A stretch of DNA of 64,000 bases, taken from NCBI GenBank assembly GCA_049323755.1, contig JBMOPE010000026.1, positions 124,001 through 188,000 of the forward strand, written 5' to 3'. The notes under the pieces are model-generated. The model saw only the letters and a list, made by a program, of their open reading frames with translations, made no database searches and was not told the origin of the DNA. The translations under genes and the position numbers were made by a program. Within the stretch, counting starts at the first letter, position 1. The number at the start of each line of letters is the position of its first letter. Positions 39,816 to 48,345 of this stretch are shown here, piece by piece. The DNA comes from BRHc4a sp049323755 (GTDB taxonomy: Bacteria; Bacillota; Desulfotomaculia; Desulfotomaculales; Desulfocucumaceae).

Positions 39816-42104
39816 TTAATCAACTTTAAATTGCTTTATTTTAAGATCCATTTGTCTTGTCAGTTCTGCCAATTTTTTTGCTGACATACTGGTCTCATCA
39901 GCTCCGGCAGCAGTTTCATTTGACAGATGGTTAATCTCCTCTATGCGCTGCATAATCTCCAGGGCCCCTCCAGAAATCTCGGAGGCGTCCCGGGCCACCA
40001 GCGCCACTCGCTCAGATGCCCTTGTAGTATTTTCATTTGCCTCATTTGCTGACATAGAAATATCATTAATTGAGCGGGCAACCTCCTGCAAACCTTTTGA
40101 GGCTTCATCTATATTCCTTGCAGCCTGCCGCGCATTTTCGGCAACCTCTGCAATCTCTCTGGTGATAAGGCTTACTTTCTCAGCAGAGAGTATTACTGAC
40201 TTGGATATTTCGCCGGTTGACGCAGATTGCTCGGTAACCGCGGAAGCTATTGTATTGGTGATGTCAATTATTTCCTCAATAACTTCTGTTATAGTCTGCA
40301 CTGCTTTTACAGCAGAGGTCATATTGTTTTGCATAGCATCTATCTGAGAGCTTATTTCATCAGTAGCCTCAGCAGTCTGCTTGGCCAGCTCTTTTACCTC
40401 GTTGGCAACTACCGCAAAGCCTTTCCCTGCTTCTCCGGCACCCGCAGCCTCAATAGCTGCGTTCAGTGCAAGCATCTTCGTTTGTTCAGCTATGTCGTTA
40501 ATAACATTGACAATCTTGCCTATCTGCCTTGATGAATAGCTGAGTTTTTCTATTATGTGAGTGGTTTCACCGGCCCTTATCCCGGCGTTGTCAGTTATTT
40601 GAATTGATCTTTCACAATTGCGGCTTACTTCATTTAATGAGTAATTTATTTCTTTTACAGCGGTAGCGACACTGCTTACCGAAGATGAAACGTCTTCAGC
40701 TGATACAGAAATATTATTTATACTATCTGAATTTTGCTCAGCTCCCAGGCTGACCTGGTCCACACTGGCCGAGATTTGCTCCGACGCAGAAGCCAGTCTT
40801 TGTATATTGTTATACATGTCTTCCAGTGCCCTGACGTTCATATTTATGTAGTTGCTGGTTTCCGATGAAGAAGAAGCTGTGCCTGTAATACTTTCAGTAA
40901 TTTGACCAACAGAAAGGTTAATCTCATTTATTTTGCTTTTCATTGTTGAGTTATTGTTAGCCATATTACTGGCCTTATCGTACACCAGATCCAATAATTT
41001 ATTGACTCTTATGGAGCTGTCCCTCATGTCGACAAACATATTTTGTATTTTTTCAATAAACTGATTAAAGGAAGCCGTAAGCTGTCCGATTTCATCTCCG
41101 GAATATACCGTGCCTCTAACGGTAAGATCACCTGATTCTGCACGGGCCATCATTTTTTGGATTTTTTCAATTGGCCAGCTAATCATTTTTGCCATAATTG
41201 TATTCGATATCAGTGCGCCAACAAGAGCTACAATAAGAGCTACCGCAAAGGCAATAACCGGGAGGTACGCCAGTTGAGCGGTCAACTCTGAAACAGGCAC
41301 TGTCACTATAGTGCCCCATTTCATTCCAGGGACCGGGGTATAGGCAACATATTTGTCAACACCTTCATGAGTATACCGGCCAATATCAGTGTTTCCGCTT
41401 ATAACTGCCTGAACCGTTTCTTTCAGCTTTAAATCAACATTATTGTCTTTTACAGGGTTAAGCTTCATTAATACTTCATTGTCACGGTGCGCAATAATCA
41501 GCCCGTCTCCCTGAACCATATATGCATATCCGTTTTGTCCCGCTTTTATGGAATTGATTCTTTTGGACAGATCTTCTATTGAGACTGATCCCCCCAACAG
41601 TCCCGCAACCTTGCCGCCCTTCCAAACCGGTGACGCCACAACAATCACTGTTTTCCCGGTTGCCCTTGAAACAACCGGATCGGAAACAACTGTTTCGCCG
41701 CTCTGCATTACTTTCTGGAAGTAATCACGATCCTTTATGTTACCGCTTGTACCTGACGTTATTATATAATCTCCCTTGCTGTCTGCTACAAAAAAAGTCT
41801 CATATAAAGGTTTGCGCTTTAACTCCGAGTTAAGATATGATAATTTTGCATTACTGCTTCCTGACGCAATCAGTGGAGTATTTGCCAGGGTACCCATTTC
41901 GGTTTTTCTTCCTTCGAGCCATAGTCCCACTTCCTTGCCTGAAGAGATAGCCAAAGCAGTGAGGGACTGCTCAATGTTACTAATAAGCATTTTCTTCGCT
42001 GTTAAATAACTGAAAGCAGTACAAACAGAAACCGCAAAAATAAGGGTTACCATATTAATAACAATTAGCTTAAATTTTATACTTACCTTAGCCTTTTTCA
42101 TCAT
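39816..42104 (-). CDS. Methyl-accepting chemotaxis protein with Cache sensor
   Basis: A 762-residue chemoreceptor. The first helix (residues about 13-33) and second (about 284-308) bracket an extracellular double-Cache-type domain with GDYIITSGTSGNIKDRDYF, GLLGGSVSIEDLSKRI and YAYMVQGDGLIIAHRD. A HAMP domain follows (about 310-362), then the signalling coiled coil with the tip around GKGFAVVANEVKELAKQ. Cache domains bind small molecules such as amino acids or organic acids. It is the only receptor in the operon. ATG 42104 and the next ATG share the GGGGGG SD. Confidence 0.92.
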   Translation of the reverse strand: MMKKAKVSIKFKLIVINMVTLIFAVSVCTAFSYLTAKKMLISNIEQSLTALAISSGKEVGLWLEGRKTEMGTLANTPLIASGSSNAKLSYLNSELKRKPLYETFFVADSKGDYIITSGTSGNIKDRDYFQKVMQSGETVVSDPVVSRATGKTVIVVASPVWKGGKVAGLLGGSVSIEDLSKRINSIKAGQNGYAYMVQGDGLIIAHRDNEVLMKLNPVKDNNVDLKLKETVQAVISGNTDIGRYTHEGVDKYVAYTPVPGMKWGTIVTVPVSELTAQLAYLPVIAFAVALIVALVGALISNTIMAKMISWPIEKIQKMMARAESGDLTVRGTVYSGDEIGQLTASFNQFIEKIQNMFVDMRDSSIRVNKLLDLVYDKASNMANNNSTMKSKINEINLSVGQITESITGTASSSSETSNYINMNVRALEDMYNNIQRLASASEQISASVDQVSLGAEQNSDSINNISVSAEDVSSSVSSVATAVKEINYSLNEVSRNCERSIQITDNAGIRAGETTHIIEKLSYSSRQIGKIVNVINDIAEQTKMLALNAAIEAAGAGEAGKGFAVVANEVKELAKQTAEATDEISSQIDAMQNNMTSAVKAVQTITEVIEEIIDITNTIASAVTEQSASTGEISKSVILSAEKVSLITREIAEVAENARQAARNIDEASKGLQEVARSINDISMSANEANENTTRASERVALVARDASEISGGALEIMQRIEEINHLSNETAAGADETSMSAKKLAELTRQMDLKIKQFKVD

Positions 42105-42115
42105 AACCCCCCCGT

Positions 42116-42559
42116 TTAATTAATTAACGAACCGGATTTTAAGATTTCCTGATAATTTATAATCATTAAAAGTCCCCCATCAACTTTGGCCACTTCACGG
42201 ATATATTTGTTCTCCGGATAAGCTATGTTTGCAGGGGGAGGCTCACAATTTTCATCTAAAATATCCACTACGGAGCCGGGATGATCAATTAAAAAACCGG
42301 CATAATCCTGATTCTCGGGGCTATTTTTTAGTATTATGCAGGTAAGGTTTTCTGTTTTCATTTCCAGTTCATAACCCATCAGGCCCCCCAGATTAATAAG
42401 TGTAACAACCTGTCCGCGCATGTTAAGAAGTCCTGCAACATAGGAAGGTGCGTCAGGAACCCGTGTTAATTCTACTTTTCTGTTAATTTCTTTCACTGCC
42501 AGAATATCTATGCCGAAGTGGTTGCCCCCCATAAAAAATGTCAGCACTTTACCGTTCAC
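42116..42559 (-). CDS. cheW: Chemotaxis coupling protein CheW
   Basis: A 147-residue CheW adaptor linking receptor and CheA. FFMGGNHFGIDILAVKEIN and RVPDAPSYVAGLLNMRGQVV are typical of the family. Its ATG overlaps the cheA stop by four bases. It lies between cheA and the receptor gene in the operon. Confidence 0.93.
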   Translation of the reverse strand: MNGKVLTFFMGGNHFGIDILAVKEINRKVELTRVPDAPSYVAGLLNMRGQVVTLINLGGLMGYELEMKTENLTCIILKNSPENQDYAGFLIDHPGSVVDILDENCEPPPANIAYPENKYIREVAKVDGGLLMIINYQEILKSGSLIN

Positions 42560-45489
42560 ATTGTTTCACCTCTCTTTTCAAAAGCCATCCTGAGTTTTTC
42601 AATGAGTCTTTCCTTATCCAGCTTTATCTCATAAAAATCAAATCCTGCCTCTAATCCTTCCATCACACTACTGCTGTCAGTCTTTGATGTTACGGCTATG
42701 GCCGGTAAATTAGAGTAATTTTTATCCGATCGAATCTTTCGTATTAGCTCATACCCATCCATTAAAGGCATTTCTATGTCGCTAACAAGGGCGTCCACAG
42801 CATTTTCCTGAAGAAGTTTCCAGGCCTCTTTTCCGTTTAGCGCTGTTATTACGCTATAACCAGCCGACTCAAGATATTTTTTTTCCATTTTAATAAAAAA
42901 TGGTGTGTCCTCGGCCAGAAGAACGGTCTTTTTTGAACCTGGTTCTACAAATTCTTCTTTTATAATTTCCGGGACAGCCATTTCAAACAACTCATATATG
43001 TTAATTAACAGCACTATTCTGTTTTCCAGAACCGCTGAGCCCACCAAACCCTTTGCCTTTATATCATCTTTTATATTTAATATCTCAGTTTCAGTTGTAT
43101 CGATAATTTTATCTATAAGCATACCCACCTGGTATTTTCCAAGCTTGGGTATAACTACGTAAAGCTTTCGGTTTTGATTTTTTCCCCGCTTGACGGGAAG
43201 ATAGTGCTCAGGACGAATTAACCTCAGGGACTCGCCCCTGAACTGCATATATTCCTTGCTGCCTATTTTCTCAATCTGAGATCTGTCAATTTTTTCAACT
43301 CTGGCAACCATTGAGAGGTCTATGACGTAATTTTCCGGACCCGAACATTTGAATAATAAAAGGTTTTGCCTCTCAGTCATGCTGTGTTCGCTATCCTGGT
43401 AACCCCTTCCGGTCAAATCATTTGTCTCTTCGACATACCTTAATCCTGCCTTTTCAATAATCCCTTCCGGGTCCAAAATCATGGCAGTTCTCCCATCACC
43501 CATTATGGTGACCCCGGAATAGCACTGGCACTCGCTTAGATACCTCGGAAGGGGCTTTACAAGTATTTCCTCACCGTCATGGATGTTGTCCACACCCAGC
43601 CCAAATAATCTTGACCCGCTTTTTATCACCAGTATCCTCACCACTTCCTGGGTATCTATAGAATTCTTTTTAAGGGAGAGTACTTCAGAGAGGTGTACTA
43701 CAGGGAGGAGTTTGCCCCTGAAACGAAGCACCAAAGAATCCTTTATTCTTTCTATTTTTCTTTCGGTGTCCCCGGGCTTAATCCGTACAAGTCCCTGCAG
43801 ATTGACTTGTGGAAGAGCAAATTTATAGTCGTTTGCCTCAACAATCAGTGATGATATTATGGCAAGAGTAAGTGGCAGTGTTAAACGGAAGGTTGTATTT
43901 TTTCCGGGAGATGTCATTATTTCCATTGTTCCGCCGAGTTTTTCAATATTTGTTTTTACAACATCCATCCCCACGCCTCTTCCTGAAACGTCGGTAACTC
44001 TTTCAGCGGTGGAAAAACCAGGGCGAAATAACAATTCAAGCAGTTCGCGCTCACCCATAAATGCAATTTCGGACTGACTTATTATCCCTTTTTCCAGAGC
44101 CTTCGTTTTTATACTGTCAACATTAATACCTGCTCCGTCATCATTAATGTCAATGTTTACGTGTCCACCCTCATGGTACGCTCTTAACAGAACTGTCCCT
44201 GTTCTGGGCTTACCGGAATTTTCCCTGGCAGAGGGTGCTTCTATTCCGTGATCCACAGCATTTCTTACAAGATGAGTAAGTGGATCTCCCAGTGCTTCAA
44301 TTATTGACTTATCCAGCTCTACTTCCGTTCCTTCCATTTGAAGGTTTATCTCTTTTCCAAGCTGCTTTGACAAATCACGTATTATCCTGGGGAATTTATT
44401 GAATACTTTTGCAACAGGCTGCATCCTGGTCTGCATAATTTTTTCCTGAAGTTCTGTTGTCAGGTTATCAATGTTTTGAAGAACAGTATTAAGGCCTGAT
44501 ATTTCCTTTCTGTGTGTTTCCAAAATCCTTAAAAGCTGGTTCCTTCCTAAAACCATTTCGCTTGCCAGGTTTAACAAGTCATTTAGCAAGCTAATATGAA
44601 CCCTTATAGTTTCTTCCTGAGCTCTTTTTTTAAGTTGCTGTTGTTCAGCCCCTTCTACGTTTTGGTGACCATAATTTATTTCACTACTTTCCTCGGGGAC
44701 AACCTGATTCACAGTTTTATATGATGTAAGTGGTTCAACAGAAACCTCAGGCAAAGTTTCTGTTTCAGATACTTTAATCTGATTAATATCAGTGTATTCA
44801 TCTATAAATTGGTCTTCAATGTTTAGTGCCTCCGCTAAAAAATCCTCTTCCAGCACTGTTGAGACCAATAGACCGGAACCGATTTCATTGCCGGAAGGAT
44901 CCGTATTGTTTATAATGCCAGAATTTGTAAGGAACCCCAATATCTTGCCTATTGACCTGGCATTTTCAATGATGTCGGATATATCCCTTCCTTGCGGATA
45001 TGTTACTACATATAATCTTTGTCCGGAATTAAATGATTCCTCATCAATAGAGATTAACTCTATATCCGGGTGAATCTTTTTATTTTCCCCTGCCGACAGC
45101 TGTGGTTTAACGTTAGATTCTGATACCAATGTTATCTTTTTTATATACAAAGAAATATCAACTTTTTCGCTATTTTCCACATCGGCTATCATTGCCCTGA
45201 GACAATCGTTGGCTGAAAGAAGCCCATCTACCAGTTCCCTGTTTATTTCTTTACTTCCATTTCTAATCTCACCCAGTAGGTTTTCCATTACATGAGATAG
45301 CTCGACAATATTTTTAAGACTAAAAAAACTAGCCGTGCCTTTAATGCTATGCACATTTCTAAATATATCGTTAATAATCTCCTTATCAACATCCATTTCA
45401 CCGCAAAGGCTTAGCAGACCTCGTTCAACCTCATCGACATGCATAGAGGCTTCCTCTACAAAATCCTTTATAAAATTAGAATTATTCAC
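42556..45489 (-). CDS. cheA: Hybrid histidine kinase CheA with C-terminal receiver
   Basis: A 977-residue kinase, far longer than the 650-700 of ordinary CheA. Order: Hpt (residues about 1-100, His in NVHSIKGTASFF), linker, dimerisation helix (EETIRVHISLLNDLLNLASE), ATPase (N box HLVRNAVDHGIE, G boxes DDGAGI and GRGVGMDVV), CheW domain (about 540-670), a second CheW-like domain (about 690-830), and a receiver (about 845-970) with its Asp in ALVSDIEMPLMDGYEL. GTG 45489 is the start, after GAGGTG. This hybrid form is typical of non-flagellar systems. Confidence 0.93.
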   Translation of the reverse strand: MNNSNFIKDFVEEASMHVDEVERGLLSLCGEMDVDKEIINDIFRNVHSIKGTASFFSLKNIVELSHVMENLLGEIRNGSKEINRELVDGLLSANDCLRAMIADVENSEKVDISLYIKKITLVSESNVKPQLSAGENKKIHPDIELISIDEESFNSGQRLYVVTYPQGRDISDIIENARSIGKILGFLTNSGIINNTDPSGNEIGSGLLVSTVLEEDFLAEALNIEDQFIDEYTDINQIKVSETETLPEVSVEPLTSYKTVNQVVPEESSEINYGHQNVEGAEQQQLKKRAQEETIRVHISLLNDLLNLASEMVLGRNQLLRILETHRKEISGLNTVLQNIDNLTTELQEKIMQTRMQPVAKVFNKFPRIIRDLSKQLGKEINLQMEGTEVELDKSIIEALGDPLTHLVRNAVDHGIEAPSARENSGKPRTGTVLLRAYHEGGHVNIDINDDGAGINVDSIKTKALEKGIISQSEIAFMGERELLELLFRPGFSTAERVTDVSGRGVGMDVVKTNIEKLGGTMEIMTSPGKNTTFRLTLPLTLAIISSLIVEANDYKFALPQVNLQGLVRIKPGDTERKIERIKDSLVLRFRGKLLPVVHLSEVLSLKKNSIDTQEVVRILVIKSGSRLFGLGVDNIHDGEEILVKPLPRYLSECQCYSGVTIMGDGRTAMILDPEGIIEKAGLRYVEETNDLTGRGYQDSEHSMTERQNLLLFKCSGPENYVIDLSMVARVEKIDRSQIEKIGSKEYMQFRGESLRLIRPEHYLPVKRGKNQNRKLYVVIPKLGKYQVGMLIDKIIDTTETEILNIKDDIKAKGLVGSAVLENRIVLLINIYELFEMAVPEIIKEEFVEPGSKKTVLLAEDTPFFIKMEKKYLESAGYSVITALNGKEAWKLLQENAVDALVSDIEMPLMDGYELIRKIRSDKNYSNLPAIAVTSKTDSSSVMEGLEAGFDFYEIKLDKERLIEKLRMAFEKRGETM

Positions 45490-45600
45490 TTATCAATCAC
45501 CTCATATTCTTTCGGTAAGAAGGTGTTTATTTTTACTGTGTTAAGGATTTACTTATTAAAATAGCTGTGTGTTATTAATAGGCTGTAAATATTATGTAAA

Positions 45601-45610
45601 TATTCGACAA
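45601..45610 (-). promoter_or_regulatory. Possible Spo0A box upstream of cheA
   Basis: The minus strand reads TTGTCGAATA, containing TGTCGAA, about 110 bases before the cheA start. A seven-base match is expected several times by chance in a window this size; only the position makes it notable. The 45490-45775 gap otherwise holds AT-rich sequence and presumably divergent promoters. Confidence 0.25.
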
Positions 45611-45775
45611 TTTCGGATAAATTCCTTTCTTATTACCAATATTTGCTCTCTATCAGTATTAAAATCTTTCCTAAGTAGCCACTGAAAATCATCATACAAT
45701 CTGGAATTTTTTTAAGATTTAAGGAAATAATAATTTTCGTCGGTAGAAAAAATATTTTCTGGGGGGGATAAGGTG

Positions 45776-45970
45776 ATGCACATCAAGGTAACTGAAATGG
45801 TAGGCGGTTCAACAGCCGGCTGGAAAGATGCAGTACAGTCAGCCGTAAGCGAGGCCTCCAGGAGTTTAAACGAAATAGTGGCAGTAGAGGTAGTTAATTT
45901 TACAGCCAATGTAGAAAACGGAAGAGTGGTGGAGTATAAGGCTAACCTGAAAGTGGCACATAAGACCTGA
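45776..45970 (+). CDS. Dodecin family flavin-binding protein
   Basis: A 64-residue dodecin. MHIKVTEMVGGSTAGWKDAV matches the family start, and WKDAVQSAVSEASRSL and YKANLKVAHK fill the rest. Dodecins form hollow 12-mers that store flavin or CoA. The frame allows GTG 45773 or ATG 45776 behind GGGGGGG. It points away from cheA on the opposite strand and is followed by a hairpin. Confidence 0.88.
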   Translation: MHIKVTEMVGGSTAGWKDAVQSAVSEASRSLNEIVAVEVVNFTANVENGRVVEYKANLKVAHKT

Positions 45971-45992
45971 ACCAACTACAATTCTACCAGAA

Positions 45993-46016
45993 AAGGACAC
46001 CTTAACAGGTGTCCTT
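45993..46016. other. Hairpin between dodecin and spoVAEa
   Basis: AAGGACACC (45993-46001) pairs with GGTGTCCTT (46008-46016). The bases after it are AAAAGC, not a T run, so termination is doubtful. Confidence 0.5.
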
Positions 46017-46064
46017 AAAAGCATAAATAAATATTCACCGGGATGCCTTTTGGAACCTTAAGGG

Positions 46065-46664
46065 GTGATAGATATAGCAAAAAGGAAAATAATCATTGTT
46101 ACCGATGGAGATACTGTTGCAAGAAAGGCTGTAGAGACAGCATCACATAACATAGGCGCACGTTGTATTTCAGTTTCCGCAGGGAATCCAACCAGGCTCA
46201 CGGGAGAGCAACTGGTTGTACAGATTAATAAAGCTCCTTTTGATCCGGTGGTTGTTATGCTGGATGATAAAGGCTTTTTAGGCCAGGGGAAAGGTGAATG
46301 CGCTCTCCAGTACCTTGCCGGTCATCCGGAATTGGAGGTGCTGGGAGTGCTTGCAGTGGCTTCAAACACCGAATTTGCAGAAGGAGTGAGCATCGACTGC
46401 TCAGTTACCAGCAGCGGACAGATATCTCAAATGGCAGTTAATAAGGCCGGTCATGAAAGGGTAGATGGTTCCAATTCACTAACCGGTGACACCGTTGAGA
46501 ACCTGAACAGCCTGAATATACCGGTAATAGTGGGAATAGGGGATATAGGGAAAATGAACGGCGCTGATGACCCTGACAGGGGCGCCCCTCTCACAACAAA
46601 AGCTTTAAAGGAAATTTTATTCAGGAGTGGTTTTAATGTCAGCGGAAGCCTTAGAACAGAATAA
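46065..46664 (+). CDS. spoVAEA: Stage V sporulation protein AE, cytoplasmic form (SpoVAEa)
   Basis: A 199-residue SpoVAEa. KIIIVTDGDTVARKAVETAS opens the chain, and VVVMLDDKGFLGQGKGE and VIVGIGDIGKMNGADDPDRG are the family blocks. It takes part, with the SpoVA channel, in dipicolinic acid movement of spores. GTG 46065 is the only workable start; the AGGGGTG overlaps it, so the SD is poor. GCATA 15 bases before GGATGCC (46021-46047) partly fits a SigG promoter. It overlaps spoVAF by 29 bases. The other spoVA genes are not in the window. Confidence 0.85.
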   Translation: MIDIAKRKIIIVTDGDTVARKAVETASHNIGARCISVSAGNPTRLTGEQLVVQINKAPFDPVVVMLDDKGFLGQGKGECALQYLAGHPELEVLGVLAVASNTEFAEGVSIDCSVTSSGQISQMAVNKAGHERVDGSNSLTGDTVENLNSLNIPVIVGIGDIGKMNGADDPDRGAPLTTKALKEILFRSGFNVSGSLRTE

Positions 46665-48153
46665 AACTGTTCTTGACAAGGATTTAAATAAAAATTTGGA
46701 TATCCTTCAGGAAAGGATGTCCATAAAGGAAAATTTTGATGTAATTGTTCGTCAAATGACCGTTGGCGGAGTAAATGTCGCTCTTTTATTCATTGACGGC
46801 CTTACCAACGATCAGATAGTAACCCACATTCTTAAAGAGCTGGTGGACGTAAGGCGTGGCGAATTAACTGTCAACTCCTTTGAAAAGCTGTTTAAGCAGT
46901 TTATCCCCTTCACTGAAGTCGAAAAGATAGAATATGTAGAAGACATTGTTAACAAGGTTTTAGCGGGACCACAAATTCTTCTTGTTGACGGCCAGGATAA
47001 GGCCATAGTAATAGATGCCAGAACATACCCTGCCCGCCAGCCTGAAGAGCCTGACCTTGAAAAGGTTGTACGGGGCTCTCGGGATGGATTTGTGGAAACC
47101 CTGGTTTTTAATACCGCCCTTATAAGGAGAAGAATACGTGATCCGCGTCTTAGGGTGGAGGCAATGCAGGCAGGCGACCGATCAAAAACTGATGTGGTAA
47201 TCTGCTATATAAAAGATATTGCCAATCCCCAGATGGTTGCCAATGTTAAGGAAAATATACAAAAAATAAGAATCGACGGCCTGCCCATGGCGGAAAAAGC
47301 CGTAGAAGAACTTGTTTCTCCAGGCTCATACTGGAACCCGTTCCCTAAAGTCAGGTACACAGAGCGGCCTGATGTGGCTGCGGTTCATCTGCTGGAAGGT
47401 CACGTGCTGGTTCTTGTTGACACGTCACCAAGCGTGATGATTACGCCTGCCACTTACTGGCACCACCTGCAGCACCCGGAAGAATTCAGGCAAAACCCCT
47501 CAATAGGTGTTTATATTCGCTGGCTAAGATTTTTGGGAGTAGCTATTTCTATCTTTTTACTTCCACTGTGGCTTTTAGCAGTTCTTAATCCGGCAATGCT
47601 TCCCCCATGGCTGGATTTTATAGGACCTGAAAAAAAGACACCGATCCCTATATTTTTACAATTTCTACTGGCAGAGCTGTCAATTGATATGGTCAGAATG
47701 TCTACAATACATACGCCTTCGGCCCTGGCCACAGGCATAAGCATAGTGGCAGCCCTCCTGCTTGGCCAGATTGCAGTTGAGGTTGGGCTATTCACCTCAG
47801 AAGTGGTAATGTACGTAGCCGTGGCAATGATAGGCACATTTCTTACCCCCAGCTACGAATTGGGCTGGGCCAACAGGCTCGTTAGGCTTTTCCTTCTGAT
47901 TATGACTGCCGCCTTCGGACTGCCGGGACTTATTATCGGGACCATTGCTTTTATAGTTTATCTTGCGCTTACCAGATCTTTCGGCGTTCCCTATCTCTGG
48001 CCACTCATACCTTTTAACTGGAACGGATTTAAAGACGTTCTTGTAAGATCTCCTGTTTCGATCAGAAATGTAAGGCCATCTATTTTAAAACCCCGGGATA
48101 AGGTACGACAGGCAGTACCCGAGCCGGCGAGAAAGCCGGACAAAAAAAAATAG
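46636..48153 (+). CDS. spoVAF: SpoVAF, GerA-type spore germination protein
   Basis: A 505-residue membrane protein of the GerAA/SpoVAF family. The soluble N-terminal domain (residues about 1-290) has MTVGGVNVALLFIDGLTND and RDGFVETLVFNTALIRRRI; then about five membrane helices (about 295-470) with LLAELSIDMVRMST and EVVMYVAVAMIGTF. It acts with SpoVAEa in germination. ATG 46636 follows AGGAG; GTG 46627 is in frame. A strong terminator follows, after an R4 repeat. Confidence 0.92.
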   Translation: MSAEALEQNKTVLDKDLNKNLDILQERMSIKENFDVIVRQMTVGGVNVALLFIDGLTNDQIVTHILKELVDVRRGELTVNSFEKLFKQFIPFTEVEKIEYVEDIVNKVLAGPQILLVDGQDKAIVIDARTYPARQPEEPDLEKVVRGSRDGFVETLVFNTALIRRRIRDPRLRVEAMQAGDRSKTDVVICYIKDIANPQMVANVKENIQKIRIDGLPMAEKAVEELVSPGSYWNPFPKVRYTERPDVAAVHLLEGHVLVLVDTSPSVMITPATYWHHLQHPEEFRQNPSIGVYIRWLRFLGVAISIFLLPLWLLAVLNPAMLPPWLDFIGPEKKTPIPIFLQFLLAELSIDMVRMSTIHTPSALATGISIVAALLLGQIAVEVGLFTSEVVMYVAVAMIGTFLTPSYELGWANRLVRLFLLIMTAAFGLPGLIIGTIAFIVYLALTRSFGVPYLWPLIPFNWNGFKDVLVRSPVSIRNVRPSILKPRDKVRQAVPEPARKPDKKK

Positions 48154-48172
48154 ACGGCTCTCTTCACGGGTC

Positions 48173-48262
48173 CGGAATTGGGAATCAGGAATTGGTGATA
48201 AAAAACCAATCGCTGAATTTAGCCAATACAATCCCAATTCCTAATTCCCAATTCCTAATTCC
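48173..48262. repeat. R4e: inverted AATTCCC repeat between spoVAF and its terminator
   Basis: GGAATTGGGAATCAGGAATT on the left and CCAATTCCTAATTCCCAATT followed by CCTAATTCC on the right are inverted around a 43-base middle. The TTCACGGGTCCGGAATTGGG just before it recurs at 53211. Confidence 0.8.
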
Positions 48263-48263
48263 G

Positions 48264-48293
48264 AAAAAGACGCCTTCAGGCGTCTTTTTATTC
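48264..48293 (+). terminator. Terminator after spoVAF
   Basis: AAAAAGACGCC and GGCGTCTTTTT (48264-48274, 48279-48289) are perfect arms with a TTCA loop and a T-rich tail. Confidence 0.92.
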
Positions 48294-48345
48294 TGGAAAG
48301 CATAACCAGTGCAATTATTGTCCATAATAATTCTGGAGGTGGAAA

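Noticed and set aside
45490..45775. Second c-di-GMP riboswitch before cheA
   Set aside because: No GCAAAGCC or GGCnGCCGGG elements on either strand.
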